Source: Gammaproteobacteria bacterium UBA7449
Lineage (GTDB): Bacteria; Pseudomonadota; Gammaproteobacteria; Pseudomonadales; Pseudohongiellaceae
Length of the DNA stretch: 37,100 nucleotides
NCBI GenBank assembly: GCA_002477465.1
Contig: DLPV01000005.1
Coordinates: forward strand, 118,471 to 155,570
Direction: 5' to 3'
The notes beneath the pieces were generated by a model, which saw only the letters and a list, made by a program, of their open reading frames with translations, did no database searches and was not told where the DNA came from. A program made the translations under genes and the position numbers. This document shows positions 1-8,073 of the stretch, in pieces; within the stretch, counting starts at the first letter, position 1, and every line of letters begins with the position of its first letter.

Positions 1-482
1 CCGTCCAGCACAAACGTTTTTTCACCATTCAGGATATAGTGATCACCGTCTTTTTTGGCCTTGGTATTGACGTGCTGCGGTTTGTGCACGGGCGCTTCAT
101 CAATGGCGACTGCCAGCAATAATTTTCCGCTCACTACCTTGGGTAAGAGCGCTGATTTCTGTTCAGCGCTGCCAGCTTCAGAAATTAGGCTAGCGCCAAA
201 CAATACCGAAGCAATCAATGGCGAGTTCACCAGCGTGCGACCGGATTCTTCCAGCACAACGCCGAGCCCCGCATAGCCAAACTCGAAGCCGCCGTGTTCT
301 TCAGCAACAGCCATTCCGGGCCAGCCGAGTTCAACCATTTGCTGCCAAACAGCTTCGTCATAGCCTCGCTCGCTGTTTTCATCACGCAGCTTACGCAACA
401 CTGAAACTGGCGCATTCTGTTGACAGAAATTCTTGGCCGAATCTTTCAGCAGCTGTTGGTCTTCCGTAAGTACTAACGACAT
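1..482 (-). CDS. Acyl-CoA dehydrogenase, N-terminal part (cut by window edge)
   Basis: This is the first 160 residues of an acyl-CoA dehydrogenase; the gene runs off the left edge. It starts at ATG 482 with MSLVLTEDQQLLKDSAKNF, the usual opening of the helical N-terminal ACAD domain. It continues with GWPGMAVAEEHGG, where the family normally has GW..l.vPEe.GG, and with DGDHYILNGEKTFV, the start of the beta domain. The FAD-binding C-terminal half and the catalytic base lie outside the window. The stop of the preceding ACAD gene (524-1753) is 41 bases upstream, so the two are probably co-transcribed. By analogy with pimC/pimD-type and steroid side-chain ACAD pairs it may be the small subunit of a heteromeric enzyme; that is inference. 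Confidence 0.88.
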   Translation of the reverse strand, partial: MSLVLTEDQQLLKDSAKNFCQQNAPVSVLRKLRDENSERGYDEAVWQQMVELGWPGMAVAEEHGGFEFGYAGLGVVLEESGRTLVNSPLIASVLFGASLISEAGSAEQKSALLPKVVSGKLLLAVAIDEAPVHKPQHVNTKAKKDGDHYILNGEKTFVLD

Positions 483-523
483 AATCCTTTTCTCAATTCT
501 CTTGTTCCACGCTTAGGAGTTGC

Positions 524-1753
524 TTATTTCTTGTTGGCCAGGCTTAGCATGTCTGGTAAGCCCAATACACGCTTGGCAACGATATTCAATTGAACTTCTG
601 CGGTACCGCCTTCAATTGAATTGGCCTTGGAGCGCAGCCACTCACGAGTTACCTGCAGTTCGTCCGCTTGGAAGCTATCACCTTCCCAGCCCAAACCCTG
701 GCTACCCATGGCTTTCAGGAATAACTCATAGCGGCGCTTGTTGAGCTCACAGCCGTAATACTTAAGCATGGACGAAGTGGCGTTGGGTCCACCCTGCTTG
801 CTTTCCTCCATGGAGCGCTGCGAGGTCAAAGCAAAAGCGTCGCTATCAATCTTGAATTGCGCGATCTGGTCTCTCAGCACAGGATCAGATACGCGTTCCT
901 TGTCTCCCCGATAATGCATCGCCGCGCCTTCGAGACTGGCTGTGGTAGAAGTTGTGCCGCCCCGATCACCCTGACCGCTGGCTAAACCGAAACCCGAAAT
1001 CATCGTGCGCTCGTGCTGCAGCAATCGTTTGGCAATGGTCCAGCCTTCGTTTAGTCGGCCCATTAGCTGCGATGCCGGCACTCGCACATCGTCAAAAAAA
1101 GTTTCACAAAAAGGCGATGAGCCACTGATCAATAGAATAGGCTTGGTGGTGACACCCTCACTCTTCATATCAAACAGCAAGAAACTGATACCAGAATGTT
1201 TGGGCACTTCGAAGTCAGTTCGTACCAGGCAAAATATCCAGTCTGCCTTGTCTGCATAGGAAGTCCACACTTTCGATCCATTGACGATGTAATCATCCCC
1301 ATCAAGTATGGCCTTAGTACCAAGGCTAGCGAGATCAGATCCTGCGCCGGGTTCTGAATAGCCCTGGCACCAGCGAATCTCACCGCGAACAATCTTGGGG
1401 ATATGCTCCATTTTCTGTTCGTGGGTGCCGTACTCCAGTAGCACCGGGCCCAGCATGCTGATCCCAAAGCTGGTCAGAGCAATCCTTGCATCGATACGGC
1501 CTAGTTCATCCTTCAATACGGCAGCTTCTTCTTTAGACAAGCCACCGCCACCGTATTCCTGCGGCCAGGTCGGGCAAGTCCAGCCTTTCTCCCCCATACG
1601 GTCCAGCCAGAGCTTGCTCTCGGGATTTACGTACTCCGCATCACGACCCCCCCAAACGATCTCTTCCGGTACCATGGGAGTACGCATACTGGGCGGACAA
1701 TTTTCTTCTAACCAGGTCCGGGTTGAATCCCGGAACGCTTCCAACGCTGTCAC
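524..1753 (-). CDS. Acyl-CoA dehydrogenase (large-subunit type)
   Basis: A full-length 409-residue acyl-CoA dehydrogenase, expected to oxidise an acyl-CoA to the trans-2-enoyl-CoA with FAD. It shows W.PQEYGGGG in the N-terminal domain, WCQGYSEPGAGSDLAS (flavin and substrate contacts), DGDDYIVNGSKVWTSYA and the C-terminal GGTAEVQLNIVAKRVLGLP. The residue aligned with the classical Glu of the YEGT motif is Gly, with a Glu one position earlier, so the catalytic base is uncertain. The start is GTG 1753, with a GGAG-type ribosome site about eight bases upstream. It follows the alcohol dehydrogenase by 22 bases and precedes a second ACAD by 41. The layout suggests a large/small ACAD pair as in pimeloyl-CoA dehydrogenase. 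The substrate is unknown. Confidence 0.93.
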   Translation of the reverse strand: MTALEAFRDSTRTWLEENCPPSMRTPMVPEEIVWGGRDAEYVNPESKLWLDRMGEKGWTCPTWPQEYGGGGLSKEEAAVLKDELGRIDARIALTSFGISMLGPVLLEYGTHEQKMEHIPKIVRGEIRWCQGYSEPGAGSDLASLGTKAILDGDDYIVNGSKVWTSYADKADWIFCLVRTDFEVPKHSGISFLLFDMKSEGVTTKPILLISGSSPFCETFFDDVRVPASQLMGRLNEGWTIAKRLLQHERTMISGFGLASGQGDRGGTTSTTASLEGAAMHYRGDKERVSDPVLRDQIAQFKIDSDAFALTSQRSMEESKQGGPNATSSMLKYYGCELNKRRYELFLKAMGSQGLGWEGDSFQADELQVTREWLRSKANSIEGGTAEVQLNIVAKRVLGLPDMLSLANKK

Positions 1754-1775
1754 ACTCTTTCTCCTCTCAGGGTTC

Positions 1776-2813
1776 TCAGGCAGTCACCAAAACCTGTCGC
1801 CCCTTGACTTTGCCAGCCTTAAGATCGGCCAGCGCGTCACTGGCCTCAGCCAGCGGTCGCTCATGAATTTCAATCGGTGAAATCTTGCCTTCTCTCACCA
1901 TCGCCATCAGCGAGGCCATGTCCTCTGGGCTACCGACATAGCTGCCCTGGATTATGCGTGCGTTCATTGGCAGAAAAGGTATTGGCATAGTTAGCGCGCC
2001 ACCATATAAACCCACGACCACCAGCATACCGCCCTTGCGAAGCGTGGTAAGACCGTAATTTACACTCGCTTCTGCACCGACAAAGTCCAGCGCCGCGTAG
2101 GCACCGCCGCTCGCCTTGCGAATAGCTTTCGCTGTATCCATTTGCGATGAATCATAGATCCGGGAAACCCCAAGCTGCTGCGCCGCTTCGAGTTTAGCTG
2201 GATCAATATCAACCACAATGGGATCCATACCCATGGCTCTGGCGATTTGAATCGCCATCATGCCGACACCGCCCGCACCAATTATCACTACCTCGTCACC
2301 TGCCGCGAGTTCACCCAGCTTTTTGATGGCGCCATAGGCAGTTAACCCAGAGCAGGCATAGGTAGCCGCCAGAGAGTCTGCCGCATCACCTTTATCGAAC
2401 AGGTATTTTGCGTGGGGAATCATAACGTGAGATGCAAAACCGCCGTTGACGATAATGCCGAGGGCCCTACCTGGCGTGCAGAGATGCTCATCTCCGCGCT
2501 GACATACGGCACATTGGCCGCAGCCAATCCAGGGGTAAACCACCCTGCGATCGCCCACCTGCACACCTTCAGCATCAGGACCCACGGCAACAACCTCGCC
2601 ATAGATCTCATGTCCCAGAACCTGTCCTTCACGGCCAACTTCCAGGCGTTTGCCTCCGCCAAGCTCAAAACCACCGTCATGCAAGTGTATGTCAGAATGA
2701 CAGACACCACAGGCCAGGGTTTTAACCAGCACTTCGGTGCCGCTTGGTACAGGCGTATCGGATTCGACTTCAACTAAAGGCGCGCCAGGTGCACCAGTTT
2801 GATATGACAACAT
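1776..2813 (-). CDS. Zinc-dependent alcohol dehydrogenase (MDR family)
   Basis: A medium-chain zinc alcohol dehydrogenase of 345 residues that should interconvert an alcohol and an aldehyde or ketone with NAD(P). Catalytic zinc ligands are visible at Cys38 (CGVCHSD) and His68-Glu69 (GHE). The four structural zinc cysteines are at 98, 101, 104 and 112. The nucleotide-binding loop is GAGGVGMMA, followed by an acidic VDID end of beta-2 that favours NAD. I place the start at ATG 2813, which shares one base with the upstream stop (TGATG); a TTG one codon earlier is the longer alternative. Lying inside a beta-oxidation operon, it may feed an alcohol or omega-hydroxy acid into the pathway, or oxidise a pathway intermediate. 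The substrate cannot be told from sequence. Confidence 0.92.
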   Translation of the reverse strand: MLSYQTGAPGAPLVEVESDTPVPSGTEVLVKTLACGVCHSDIHLHDGGFELGGGKRLEVGREGQVLGHEIYGEVVAVGPDAEGVQVGDRRVVYPWIGCGQCAVCQRGDEHLCTPGRALGIIVNGGFASHVMIPHAKYLFDKGDAADSLAATYACSGLTAYGAIKKLGELAAGDEVVIIGAGGVGMMAIQIARAMGMDPIVVDIDPAKLEAAQQLGVSRIYDSSQMDTAKAIRKASGGAYAALDFVGAEASVNYGLTTLRKGGMLVVVGLYGGALTMPIPFLPMNARIIQGSYVGSPEDMASLMAMVREGKISPIEIHERPLAEASDALADLKAGKVKGRQVLVTA

Positions 2814-4924
2814 CAAGCGTTACCCCTCTCGCGGTCCCACTGGGAAAAAGTCTTGCCTGACTTTGCTAACTCTTCAAGTAAAGGCGCTGGCTGCCAGTAT
2901 TCTTCACCATAGCGATCCCGAAATTCACAGATCTTGTCATAGACATTCTTTAGACCAACCTGATCGGCATAGAACATCGGCCCACCCTTGGCGACCGGAA
3001 ATGCGTAGCCAAATACATAAACCACGTCGATATCACTTGGGCGTTGAGCAATCCCCTCTTCCAAAATCTTTGCGCCTTCATTAATCAGGGGGTAGAAACA
3101 ACGCGCCAGGATCTCTTCCTCACTTACTTCACGCTGCTCAATCTCAAGCTTGGCAGCTTCTTCCTTGATAATTGCCTCCACTTCTGGGTCTGACATACGA
3201 CGCCGAGTTTCTGGGTCATACTTGTAGAATCCAGACCCGGTTTTCTGGCCGTGACGCCCCATCTCAACCAGCAGGGTTCCCATGCGGTAGAGCTTTGGAT
3301 CATCGGGCAAATCAGTACGGGCCTGGCGCGCCTTATAACCAACATCTAAGCCGGCCAAGTCACCCATAGCCAGCGGCCCCATGGCCATGCCGAAACCCTC
3401 CAGGGTAGAGTCGACCTGTTCTGGGGTGCAGCCATCCATAAGCAGCATCTGCGCTTCTCGACCATAGCCACCCAGCATCCTGTTGCCGATAAACCCATAG
3501 CAAACTCTGGACAGCGCGCAGACCTTGCCGATCTTTTTACCGATCGCCATAGCGGTGGCCAACACATCATCTGCAGTCTTCTCGCCTCTGACATTTTCCA
3601 GGAGCTTCATTACATTCGCTGGCGAGAAAAAATGCATGCCGACGACATCTTGTGGACGGCCAGTGGCCTCAGCAATTGCGTCCACATCTTGATAAGAAGT
3701 ATTAGTCGCCAGGATTGCACCTTGCTTACACACCCCATCCAGCTTCGCGAAAATTTCTTTCTTCAGATCCAGGTTTTCAAACACAGCTTCAATCACCAGA
3801 TCAACGTCAGCGATGTCTGCATAGTCCGTGGTGCCGCTAATAAGACCAATGAGTTGCTCCATCTTGTCTTCCGGCAGTTTGCCCTTCTGTACGGTGATCG
3901 AGTAGTTCTTACGAATTATGCCAAGGCCACGCTGTAGTGCCTCATCATTGACTTCAACCAGTACGACAGGAATCCCAACGTTGGCAAAACACATGGCGAT
4001 GCCGCCACCCATAGTGCCGCCGCCAATGATGGCGACTTTTTTGATTGGCCGCGTGGCGGTGTCTTTTGGCAAATCCTTAATCTTGGCGGCCTGACGCTCT
4101 GCGAAGAAAATATGCCGCATGGCTGCAGACTCAGGAGAAGTCACCAATTCCTGGAACAGTTCCCTTTCACGGGCCAGGCCTTCATCCATAGGCAGCTTCA
4201 CCGCCGCTTCCAGGCAGGAAACAATGCGATCCTGAGCGATCTGGCCGCGTGCGCGCCGGGCCAAACGCTTGCGCGCGTCTTCGAAGAAGCCAGGCTCTAT
4301 GGTCTCGGGATCAATAGTAATATCCCTGATACGCTTGAGCGGCGCGCCGGAGGCCAGCAGATCCTGGGCGTATGAAATTGCACCTGCCTCTAGGTCATCA
4401 CCGCCGATCAACTCGTCGATAAGCCCCATGTCTTTCGCTTTGGCTGCAGCCACCGGGTTGCCACTGGTAATCATATCCAGTGCGGCCTTTACGCCGGCGA
4501 TACGCGGAACCCGTTGCGTGCCGCCAGCGCCAGGCAGCAGACCTAATTTGACTTCAGGCAGCCCAACCTTGGCTGCAGCTACCGCGCAGCGATAGTGACA
4601 GGCCAGAGCTACCTCGAATCCGCCACCCAGGGCGGTACCATGAATTGCGGCGATGACCGGCTTGCTGGAGTTTTCTATGGCTGACAATACTTCTGGCAAC
4701 CAAGGGTCTTTTGGCGGCTTGCCAAACTCAGTGATGTCCGCACCTGCGATAAATGTACGTCCCTCACATCGCAAAACAACAGCCTCTGACGCGTCTGCCT
4801 GGGCCTGGTTCACGGCATTCAGAATACCCTCGCGCACAGACTGTGAAAGCGCATTTACCGGCGGGCTGTTTACCGCGATAACCCCTATATTTCCATGCAG
4901 TTGATAACTAACAACATCAGACAT
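2813..4924 (-). CDS. Bifunctional enoyl-CoA hydratase / 3-hydroxyacyl-CoA dehydrogenase (FadB/FadJ/PimF type)
   Basis: A 703-residue fusion carrying out hydration of enoyl-CoA and NAD-dependent oxidation of 3-hydroxyacyl-CoA. The N-terminal crotonase domain (about 1-190) has the oxyanion segment HGTALGGGFEVALAC and the acid GLPEVKLGLLPGAGGTQR, so both catalytic Glu residues are present. The dehydrogenase begins near residue 296 with AIIGGGTMGGGIA and carries the catalytic His in GMHFFSPANVMKLLE and GFIGNRML. Two C-terminal helical domains follow. Its length fits the short FadJ/PimF type. The stop overlaps the alcohol dehydrogenase start by one base, implying translational coupling. The thiolase lies 41 bases upstream. 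It supplies the two middle steps of the cycle whose ends are the neighbouring ACADs and thiolase. Confidence 0.95.
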   Translation of the reverse strand: MSDVVSYQLHGNIGVIAVNSPPVNALSQSVREGILNAVNQAQADASEAVVLRCEGRTFIAGADITEFGKPPKDPWLPEVLSAIENSSKPVIAAIHGTALGGGFEVALACHYRCAVAAAKVGLPEVKLGLLPGAGGTQRVPRIAGVKAALDMITSGNPVAAAKAKDMGLIDELIGGDDLEAGAISYAQDLLASGAPLKRIRDITIDPETIEPGFFEDARKRLARRARGQIAQDRIVSCLEAAVKLPMDEGLARERELFQELVTSPESAAMRHIFFAERQAAKIKDLPKDTATRPIKKVAIIGGGTMGGGIAMCFANVGIPVVLVEVNDEALQRGLGIIRKNYSITVQKGKLPEDKMEQLIGLISGTTDYADIADVDLVIEAVFENLDLKKEIFAKLDGVCKQGAILATNTSYQDVDAIAEATGRPQDVVGMHFFSPANVMKLLENVRGEKTADDVLATAMAIGKKIGKVCALSRVCYGFIGNRMLGGYGREAQMLLMDGCTPEQVDSTLEGFGMAMGPLAMGDLAGLDVGYKARQARTDLPDDPKLYRMGTLLVEMGRHGQKTGSGFYKYDPETRRRMSDPEVEAIIKEEAAKLEIEQREVSEEEILARCFYPLINEGAKILEEGIAQRPSDIDVVYVFGYAFPVAKGGPMFYADQVGLKNVYDKICEFRDRYGEEYWQPAPLLEELAKSGKTFSQWDRERGNA

Positions 4925-4965
4925 ATTTATTCCTTACTAATCTTCAAGTATTTAAAAAAAGTATT

Positions 4966-6186
4966 TTAATCTATACGTTCCAGAATTGCCGCGAGACCCT
5001 GGCCGATACCGATACAGAGACTAATGGCCGCATATCGGCCACCGCTGCGCTCTAGTTGGCGGGTTGCCGTCAGCGCGATGCGCGCACCGGATGCGCCAAG
5101 TGGATGGCCGACCGCAATAGCGCCGCCATTGGGATTAACGCGAGAGTCATTGAAATCCACCTCAAGCAGTTTTAGACAGCCCAGCACCTGAGTGGCAAAG
5201 GCTTCATTGATTTCAATAATATCCATGTCCGCCAGCTCGAGACCGGCCCGGCCCAGCGCCTTGCGGATGGCGAACACCGGTCCGAATCCCATTACCCTGG
5301 GCTCCACACCTGCAACCGCACCGGCAATGATGCGCGCTCGTGGCTTCACGCCATGCCGCTCGCCGATTTCACGGCTACCGACGATGAGCGAGGCTGCGCC
5401 ATCGTTGATGCCGGAGGCATTACCCGCTGTGACGACGCCGCCTTCAAATAGCGAACGTAAACCTGTGAGTGACTCCACGCTGGTCTGTGGTCGTGGATGC
5501 TCATCAGCAGCCACTGTGATTGGCGGCTTCTTGCGACCTTGGGGTACTTCAGTCTCAGCGATTTCTTCCTGGAAAAACCCGTCAGCTCGAGCAGCCTCGT
5601 ATTTAGCCTGGGAGGCGGCAGCAAAACTATCGCTGTCTGCGCGGGAAATATCCACATCAGCAGCAATGTTATCTGCAGTTTGGGGCATGGTGTCATTGCC
5701 ATAGCCAGAGGCAAATGCCGGATTGGTAAAACGTGCACCCAAAGTGCTGTCCGCAAGGGACTGGCCGCGATCATAGGCGCCCTGAGCCTTGGAAAGCACC
5801 AGGGGCGCCCGGCTCATGGACTCCACACCACCCGCCACGAACAAGTCGCCTTCCCCGATTTTTACTGAATTGGCGGCATGCAGGGTCGCTGCCAGGCCAG
5901 ACGCACAGAGTCGGTTTACGGTTAACCCACCCACTTCTGTTGGCATACCCGCCAGCAGGGAAGCAAACCGGGCTACGTTTCGACAGTCCTCACCGGCTTG
6001 ATTGGTATTGCCGGCAATAACATCTTCATAGGCCTGTTTGGGGAAACTGTTTCGCTCAACCACGCTTTTGATGGTGTGGGCAAGCAGGTCATCGGGGCGC
6101 ACTGGAGCAAGGGCCCCTGCGTGACGGCCAAAAGGCGTTCTAATGCCGTCATAGATAAAAGCATCTTTCAGGGTGTTGTCTGACAT
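4966..6186 (-). CDS. Acetyl-CoA acyltransferase (thiolase, PcaF/PaaJ-like)
   Basis: A 406-residue thiolase that cleaves 3-oxoacyl-CoA to acetyl-CoA and a shortened acyl-CoA. All catalytic residues are visible: nucleophile Cys94 (NRLCASGL), His361 (VGHPLGASG) and Cys391 (LCIGIGQG). The segment NTNQAGEDCRNVARFASLLAG and the opening DAFIYDGIRTPFGR resemble the 3-oxoadipyl-CoA thiolases PcaF and PaaJ more than FadA, hinting at a dicarboxylyl or otherwise polar acyl chain; this is inference. It is the first gene of the left minus-strand operon and has a good promoter in the 290-base gap in front. The start ATG at 6186 gives the standard N-terminus. Confidence 0.95.
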   Translation of the reverse strand: MSDNTLKDAFIYDGIRTPFGRHAGALAPVRPDDLLAHTIKSVVERNSFPKQAYEDVIAGNTNQAGEDCRNVARFASLLAGMPTEVGGLTVNRLCASGLAATLHAANSVKIGEGDLFVAGGVESMSRAPLVLSKAQGAYDRGQSLADSTLGARFTNPAFASGYGNDTMPQTADNIAADVDISRADSDSFAAASQAKYEAARADGFFQEEIAETEVPQGRKKPPITVAADEHPRPQTSVESLTGLRSLFEGGVVTAGNASGINDGAASLIVGSREIGERHGVKPRARIIAGAVAGVEPRVMGFGPVFAIRKALGRAGLELADMDIIEINEAFATQVLGCLKLLEVDFNDSRVNPNGGAIAVGHPLGASGARIALTATRQLERSGGRYAAISLCIGIGQGLAAILERID

Positions 6187-6380
6187 TTTATTCTCTGTTG
6201 ATTAATCAATATTCGAAGGCAGGAATCCTGAACGGTATTGACGCTTCCCTGGTCTCTACCGTGGGCAATTTGATTACCTGCTGTGCCGTGAACGCTTTCG
6301 ATTAAATCTGACAAAATTTGATCTGATCACTACCCATCTGGCGCTAAAAAATCGGGTTACCGAATCGCTCAGGGGCGGCC

Positions 6381-6408
6381 ATTCTAGCATAGGCCACTAA
6401 ACCCGCAA
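6381..6408 (-). promoter_or_regulatory. Candidate sigma-70 promoter of the left beta-oxidation operon
   Basis: Read on the minus strand, a TTGCGG -35 box (6403-6408) and a TAGAAT -10 box (6381-6386) are separated by 16 bases, with TGC directly before the -10 box (extended -10). Transcription would start near 6374, leaving a leader of about 190 bases before the thiolase start at 6186. The rest of the 6187-6476 gap contains no coding signal that I can see. Confidence 0.5.
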
Positions 6409-6476
6409 ATTGACTGCAAGTCGCATAAAACCAGTGGCTATGGTAGCTTAGCCGCTTGCTGAAACAGGGGGTCTGT

Positions 6477-7625
6477 ATGATCAGAGATCACGAAACTATC
6501 AATCAACTTGTCGGCCTTATTGAGCGCTTCGTGCGCGAGCGCCTGGTGCCAAATGAAGAGCGATTGGCGGAGGAAGGCAAGCTACCTGAAGACATTCTTG
6601 AAGAAATGAAAGCACTCGGCTTGTTCGGCCTGACCATCCCTGAGGAATATGGCGGACTCGGCCTCACCATGGAAGAAGAGATCCTGGTGGCCATTGCACT
6701 GGGACGGACTTCCCCCGCTTTCCGCTCTATCATGGGTACCAATAATGGTATTGGATCTGCAGCGGTTGTTTTCAACGGCACCGAGGCGCAGAAACAGAAA
6801 TACCTGCCAAAGTACGCATCCGGAGAGTGGATTTCCTGTTTTTGCCTGACCGAGCCAGATGCAGGGTCCGATGCCGCCTCTTTGAAAACTTCAGCGGTCA
6901 GAGACGGCGATCACTACATCCTCAATGGCACCAAGCGCTATATTACGAACGCCAAGGTCGCTCACACCTTTAACGTTATGGCCCGCACCGACCCGGAAAA
7001 TAAAGGTGCGCGGGGTATCTCATCATTTATCGTGGAGCGAGACACGCCGGGCATCACCCTGGGATCAGTAGACAAGAAAATGGGTCAGTCAGGCTCGATG
7101 ACTTGCGACGTCATCTTTGAAGACTGTCGGGTACCTGCGGACAACCTCATCGGAGAGGAAGGCGAAGGCTTTATCACGGCTATGAAGGTACTGGATCGCG
7201 GCCGCCTCCACATCTCTGGCGTGAGTGTGGGGGTCGCGGAACGCCTCATCAAGGATGCGCTGGAATATGCCCTGCAGCGAAAGCAGTTTGGCAAACCCAT
7301 CGCCGAACAACAGTTAATTCAGGGCATGCTGGCTGATTCACAGACTGAAACCTATGCCGCCAAGTGTATGACTCTGGAAACCGCGCGTAAGCGCGACAAC
7401 GGAGAGAATATCAGCACCGAATCTTCCGCCTGCAAACTGTTCGCTACGGAAATGGTTGGCCGGGTTGCCGATCGCGCCGTACAAATCCATGGTGGCGCTG
7501 GCTACATGTCGGAGTATGCGGTCGAGCGCTTCTACCGTGACGTGCGCCTGTTCAGGCTTTACGAGGGAACCAGCCAGATTCAGCAAGTGATCATCGCGCG
7601 CAATATGATGCGAGAGTTTTCCTAG
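6477..7625 (+). CDS. Acyl-CoA dehydrogenase (stand-alone, canonical)
   Basis: A 382-residue acyl-CoA dehydrogenase of the ordinary soluble homotetrameric type. Motifs run in order: GLTIPEEYGGLG, CFCLTEPDAGSDAAS, LNGTKRYITNA, RKQFGKPIAEQQ, QIHGGAGYMSEYAVERFYRD and YEGTSQIQQVIIAR. The Glu at 363 in YEGT is the usual catalytic base, unlike in the other complete ACADs here. I start it at ATG 6477, behind an AGGGGG ribosome site; a TTG at 6456 would add seven residues but lacks a good site. It is transcribed away from the thiolase operon and probably shares its control region. It is likely a short- or medium-chain or branched-chain enzyme; the exact substrate is not readable. Confidence 0.94.
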   Translation: MIRDHETINQLVGLIERFVRERLVPNEERLAEEGKLPEDILEEMKALGLFGLTIPEEYGGLGLTMEEEILVAIALGRTSPAFRSIMGTNNGIGSAAVVFNGTEAQKQKYLPKYASGEWISCFCLTEPDAGSDAASLKTSAVRDGDHYILNGTKRYITNAKVAHTFNVMARTDPENKGARGISSFIVERDTPGITLGSVDKKMGQSGSMTCDVIFEDCRVPADNLIGEEGEGFITAMKVLDRGRLHISGVSVGVAERLIKDALEYALQRKQFGKPIAEQQLIQGMLADSQTETYAAKCMTLETARKRDNGENISTESSACKLFATEMVGRVADRAVQIHGGAGYMSEYAVERFYRDVRLFRLYEGTSQIQQVIIARNMMREFS

Positions 7626-7672
7626 CAGGCCCCCTCTCGGGTGCATACACCCGCAGTAACTCAAGCGTTGCC

Positions 7673-7936
7673 TCAGTGGCGCTTGCGATAACCTTCGGTA
7701 GGAATAGAAGGCTTGAACTGCTGATGGCAGCCTTCGCAGGTGACAATCAGAGCATCGCCGGCTCTAGCCAGTTGCGCCTGGTCGGAAGCGCGAGAACTGC
7801 TCAAGGCCAACAGTCCAGCCGTATTCATCTGTTCGACATAGTCACGCCAGGATCGCTGCACGACCCACATGGCATCATTCACTCCGGTGCCACCCATGGT
7901 CATGGCAGCCCGACTGGAAATGATCTGATTAGGCAT
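7673..7936 (-). CDS. Small c-type cytochrome-like protein, probably a C-terminal remnant
   Basis: An 87-residue frame whose second half carries a haem c motif, TCEGCHQQF, preceded by helical sequence AGLLALSSSRASDQAQLARAG like the C-terminal helices of four-helix c-type cytochromes. It starts MPNQIISSR with no signal peptide, although a CxxCH protein must be exported for haem attachment. An in-frame TAG lies two codons upstream of the ATG, and I see no missing N-terminal half in the other frames up to 8073. It is therefore more likely a decayed gene end than a functional cytochrome, though a short redox subunit cannot be excluded. It is convergent with the ACAD at 6477-7625. Confidence 0.5.
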   Translation of the reverse strand: MPNQIISSRAAMTMGGTGVNDAMWVVQRSWRDYVEQMNTAGLLALSSSRASDQAQLARAGDALIVTCEGCHQQFKPSIPTEGYRKRH

Positions 7937-8073
7937 CGCATCCTAAGCGGTGATCCGGCACTGCTCGCTACTAATCCCTCTCAATCGAGCGCTATGGGAA
8001 ATCGCAAGCTAGATTCCTGCCATACACCCGCATTTGCTGGATTGCGTCGCTCTAACAGCGACTAGGTTCACAA

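Noticed and set aside
5192..5704. Plus-strand open frame of 170 codons opposite the thiolase
   Set aside because: The thiolase has all catalytic residues; the opposite frame is Ala/Ser-rich with no motif.
6410..6415. TTGACT box as promoter of the stand-alone ACAD
   Set aside because: The nearest -10-like hexamer (TATGGT) is 23 bases away, outside the useful spacing.
7638..7651. GGGTG/CACCC hairpin after the stand-alone ACAD
   Set aside because: The stem is only five base pairs and no T tract follows on either strand, so it is not a convincing terminator.
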